Source: an uncultured Azospirillum sp. (GTDB lineage Bacteria; Pseudomonadota; Alphaproteobacteria; Azospirillales; Azospirillaceae). Taken from it: a stretch of 5,341 bases of DNA. The number at the start of each line of letters is the position of its first letter. The stretch's first letter is position 1. Shown piece after piece: positions 5,299 to 5,341 of the stretch. A program made the translations under genes and the position numbers. Location of the stretch: positions 1-5,341 of the forward strand of contig CALGOL010000192.1 in the NCBI GenBank assembly GCA_937960755.1, in the 5' to 3' direction. The notes beneath the pieces were generated by a model that worked only from the letters and a program-made list of their open reading frames with translations, did not search any database and was not told the DNA's origin.

Positions 5299-5341
5299 CC
5301 CTCTCCCCCCTGGGGAGAGGGTGGAGGCGAAGCCTCCGGGT
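5299..5341. repeat. Twin hairpins of an intergenic palindromic repeat, possible transcript end
   Basis: CCCTCTCCCC (5299-5308) pairs perfectly with GGGGAGAGGG (5312-5321) across a CCT loop. One base later, GGAGGC (5323-5328) pairs with GCCTCC (5332-5337) across the stable triloop GAA. The sequence CCCTCTCCCC...GGGGAGAGGG followed by a second small hairpin resembles short palindromic elements scattered between genes in many GC-rich proteobacteria, and it runs off the window. It lies 73 bases after the gamma stop and could protect the 3' end of the operon mRNA or help end transcription. It lacks a T-run, so a standard intrinsic terminator is not shown. Confidence 0.55.

Noticed and set aside
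5299..5321. Standard rho-independent terminator
   Set aside because: The stem is strong, but no T-run follows on the + strand; the next bases form a second GC-rich hairpin. On the minus strand the stem is followed by GTTATTTTCC, which has some Ts but is not a clean tract.
5274..5341. Possible new gene starting at ATG 5274
   Set aside because: There is no ribosome binding site, the frame runs straight through the palindromic repeat, and only about 22 codons are visible without recognisable content.

Overview
The window holds a complete three-gene operon for a membrane-bound respiratory formate dehydrogenase of the FdnGHI/FdoGHI type, on the + strand. The order is catalytic alpha subunit (630-3692), four-cluster iron-sulfur beta subunit (3697-4599) and cytochrome b556 gamma subunit (4596-5225). 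The spacing is very tight: 4 bases between alpha and beta, and an ATGA overlap between beta and gamma. The sequence is GC-rich. That, the Cys (not Sec) catalytic residue and the gene set fit a proteobacterium, possibly an alphaproteobacterium such as a Rhodospirillales member. This placement is an inference; no taxonomic marker is present.

Left edge (1-151, - strand): the first 50 codons of a divergent gene that resembles FdhE, the accessory protein needed to make active respiratory formate dehydrogenase. The rest lies outside the window.

Intergenic region (152-629): 478 bases with no gene but much regulatory structure. A perfect tandem duplication with a 164-base period (278-609) carries one whole promoter module twice. 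Each copy has a pair of GGACA-N3-TGTCC palindromes spaced 22 bp centre to centre, which look like activator sites. About 90-110 bases before the predicted transcription start they are followed by a good sigma-54 (-24/-12) promoter, TGGCACG-N4-CTGCC with exact GG-N10-GC spacing, and then a strong GC hairpin. The fdhE-proximal side has AT-rich palindromes overlapping a weak possible divergent promoter.

How the genes work together: the alpha subunit has a twin-arginine signal and oxidises formate outside the cytoplasmic membrane at a molybdenum (or tungsten) bis-MGD centre. Electrons pass through its [4Fe-4S] cluster, the four clusters of the beta subunit and the two b hemes of the gamma subunit to the quinone pool. 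FdhE acts in the cytoplasm on maturation.

Right edge (5226-5341): two adjacent perfect hairpins in a C/G-rich block resembling dispersed intergenic palindromic repeats, cut off by the window end. I see no unknown multi-gene system. The most interesting element is the duplicated, apparently sigma-54-dependent promoter module.
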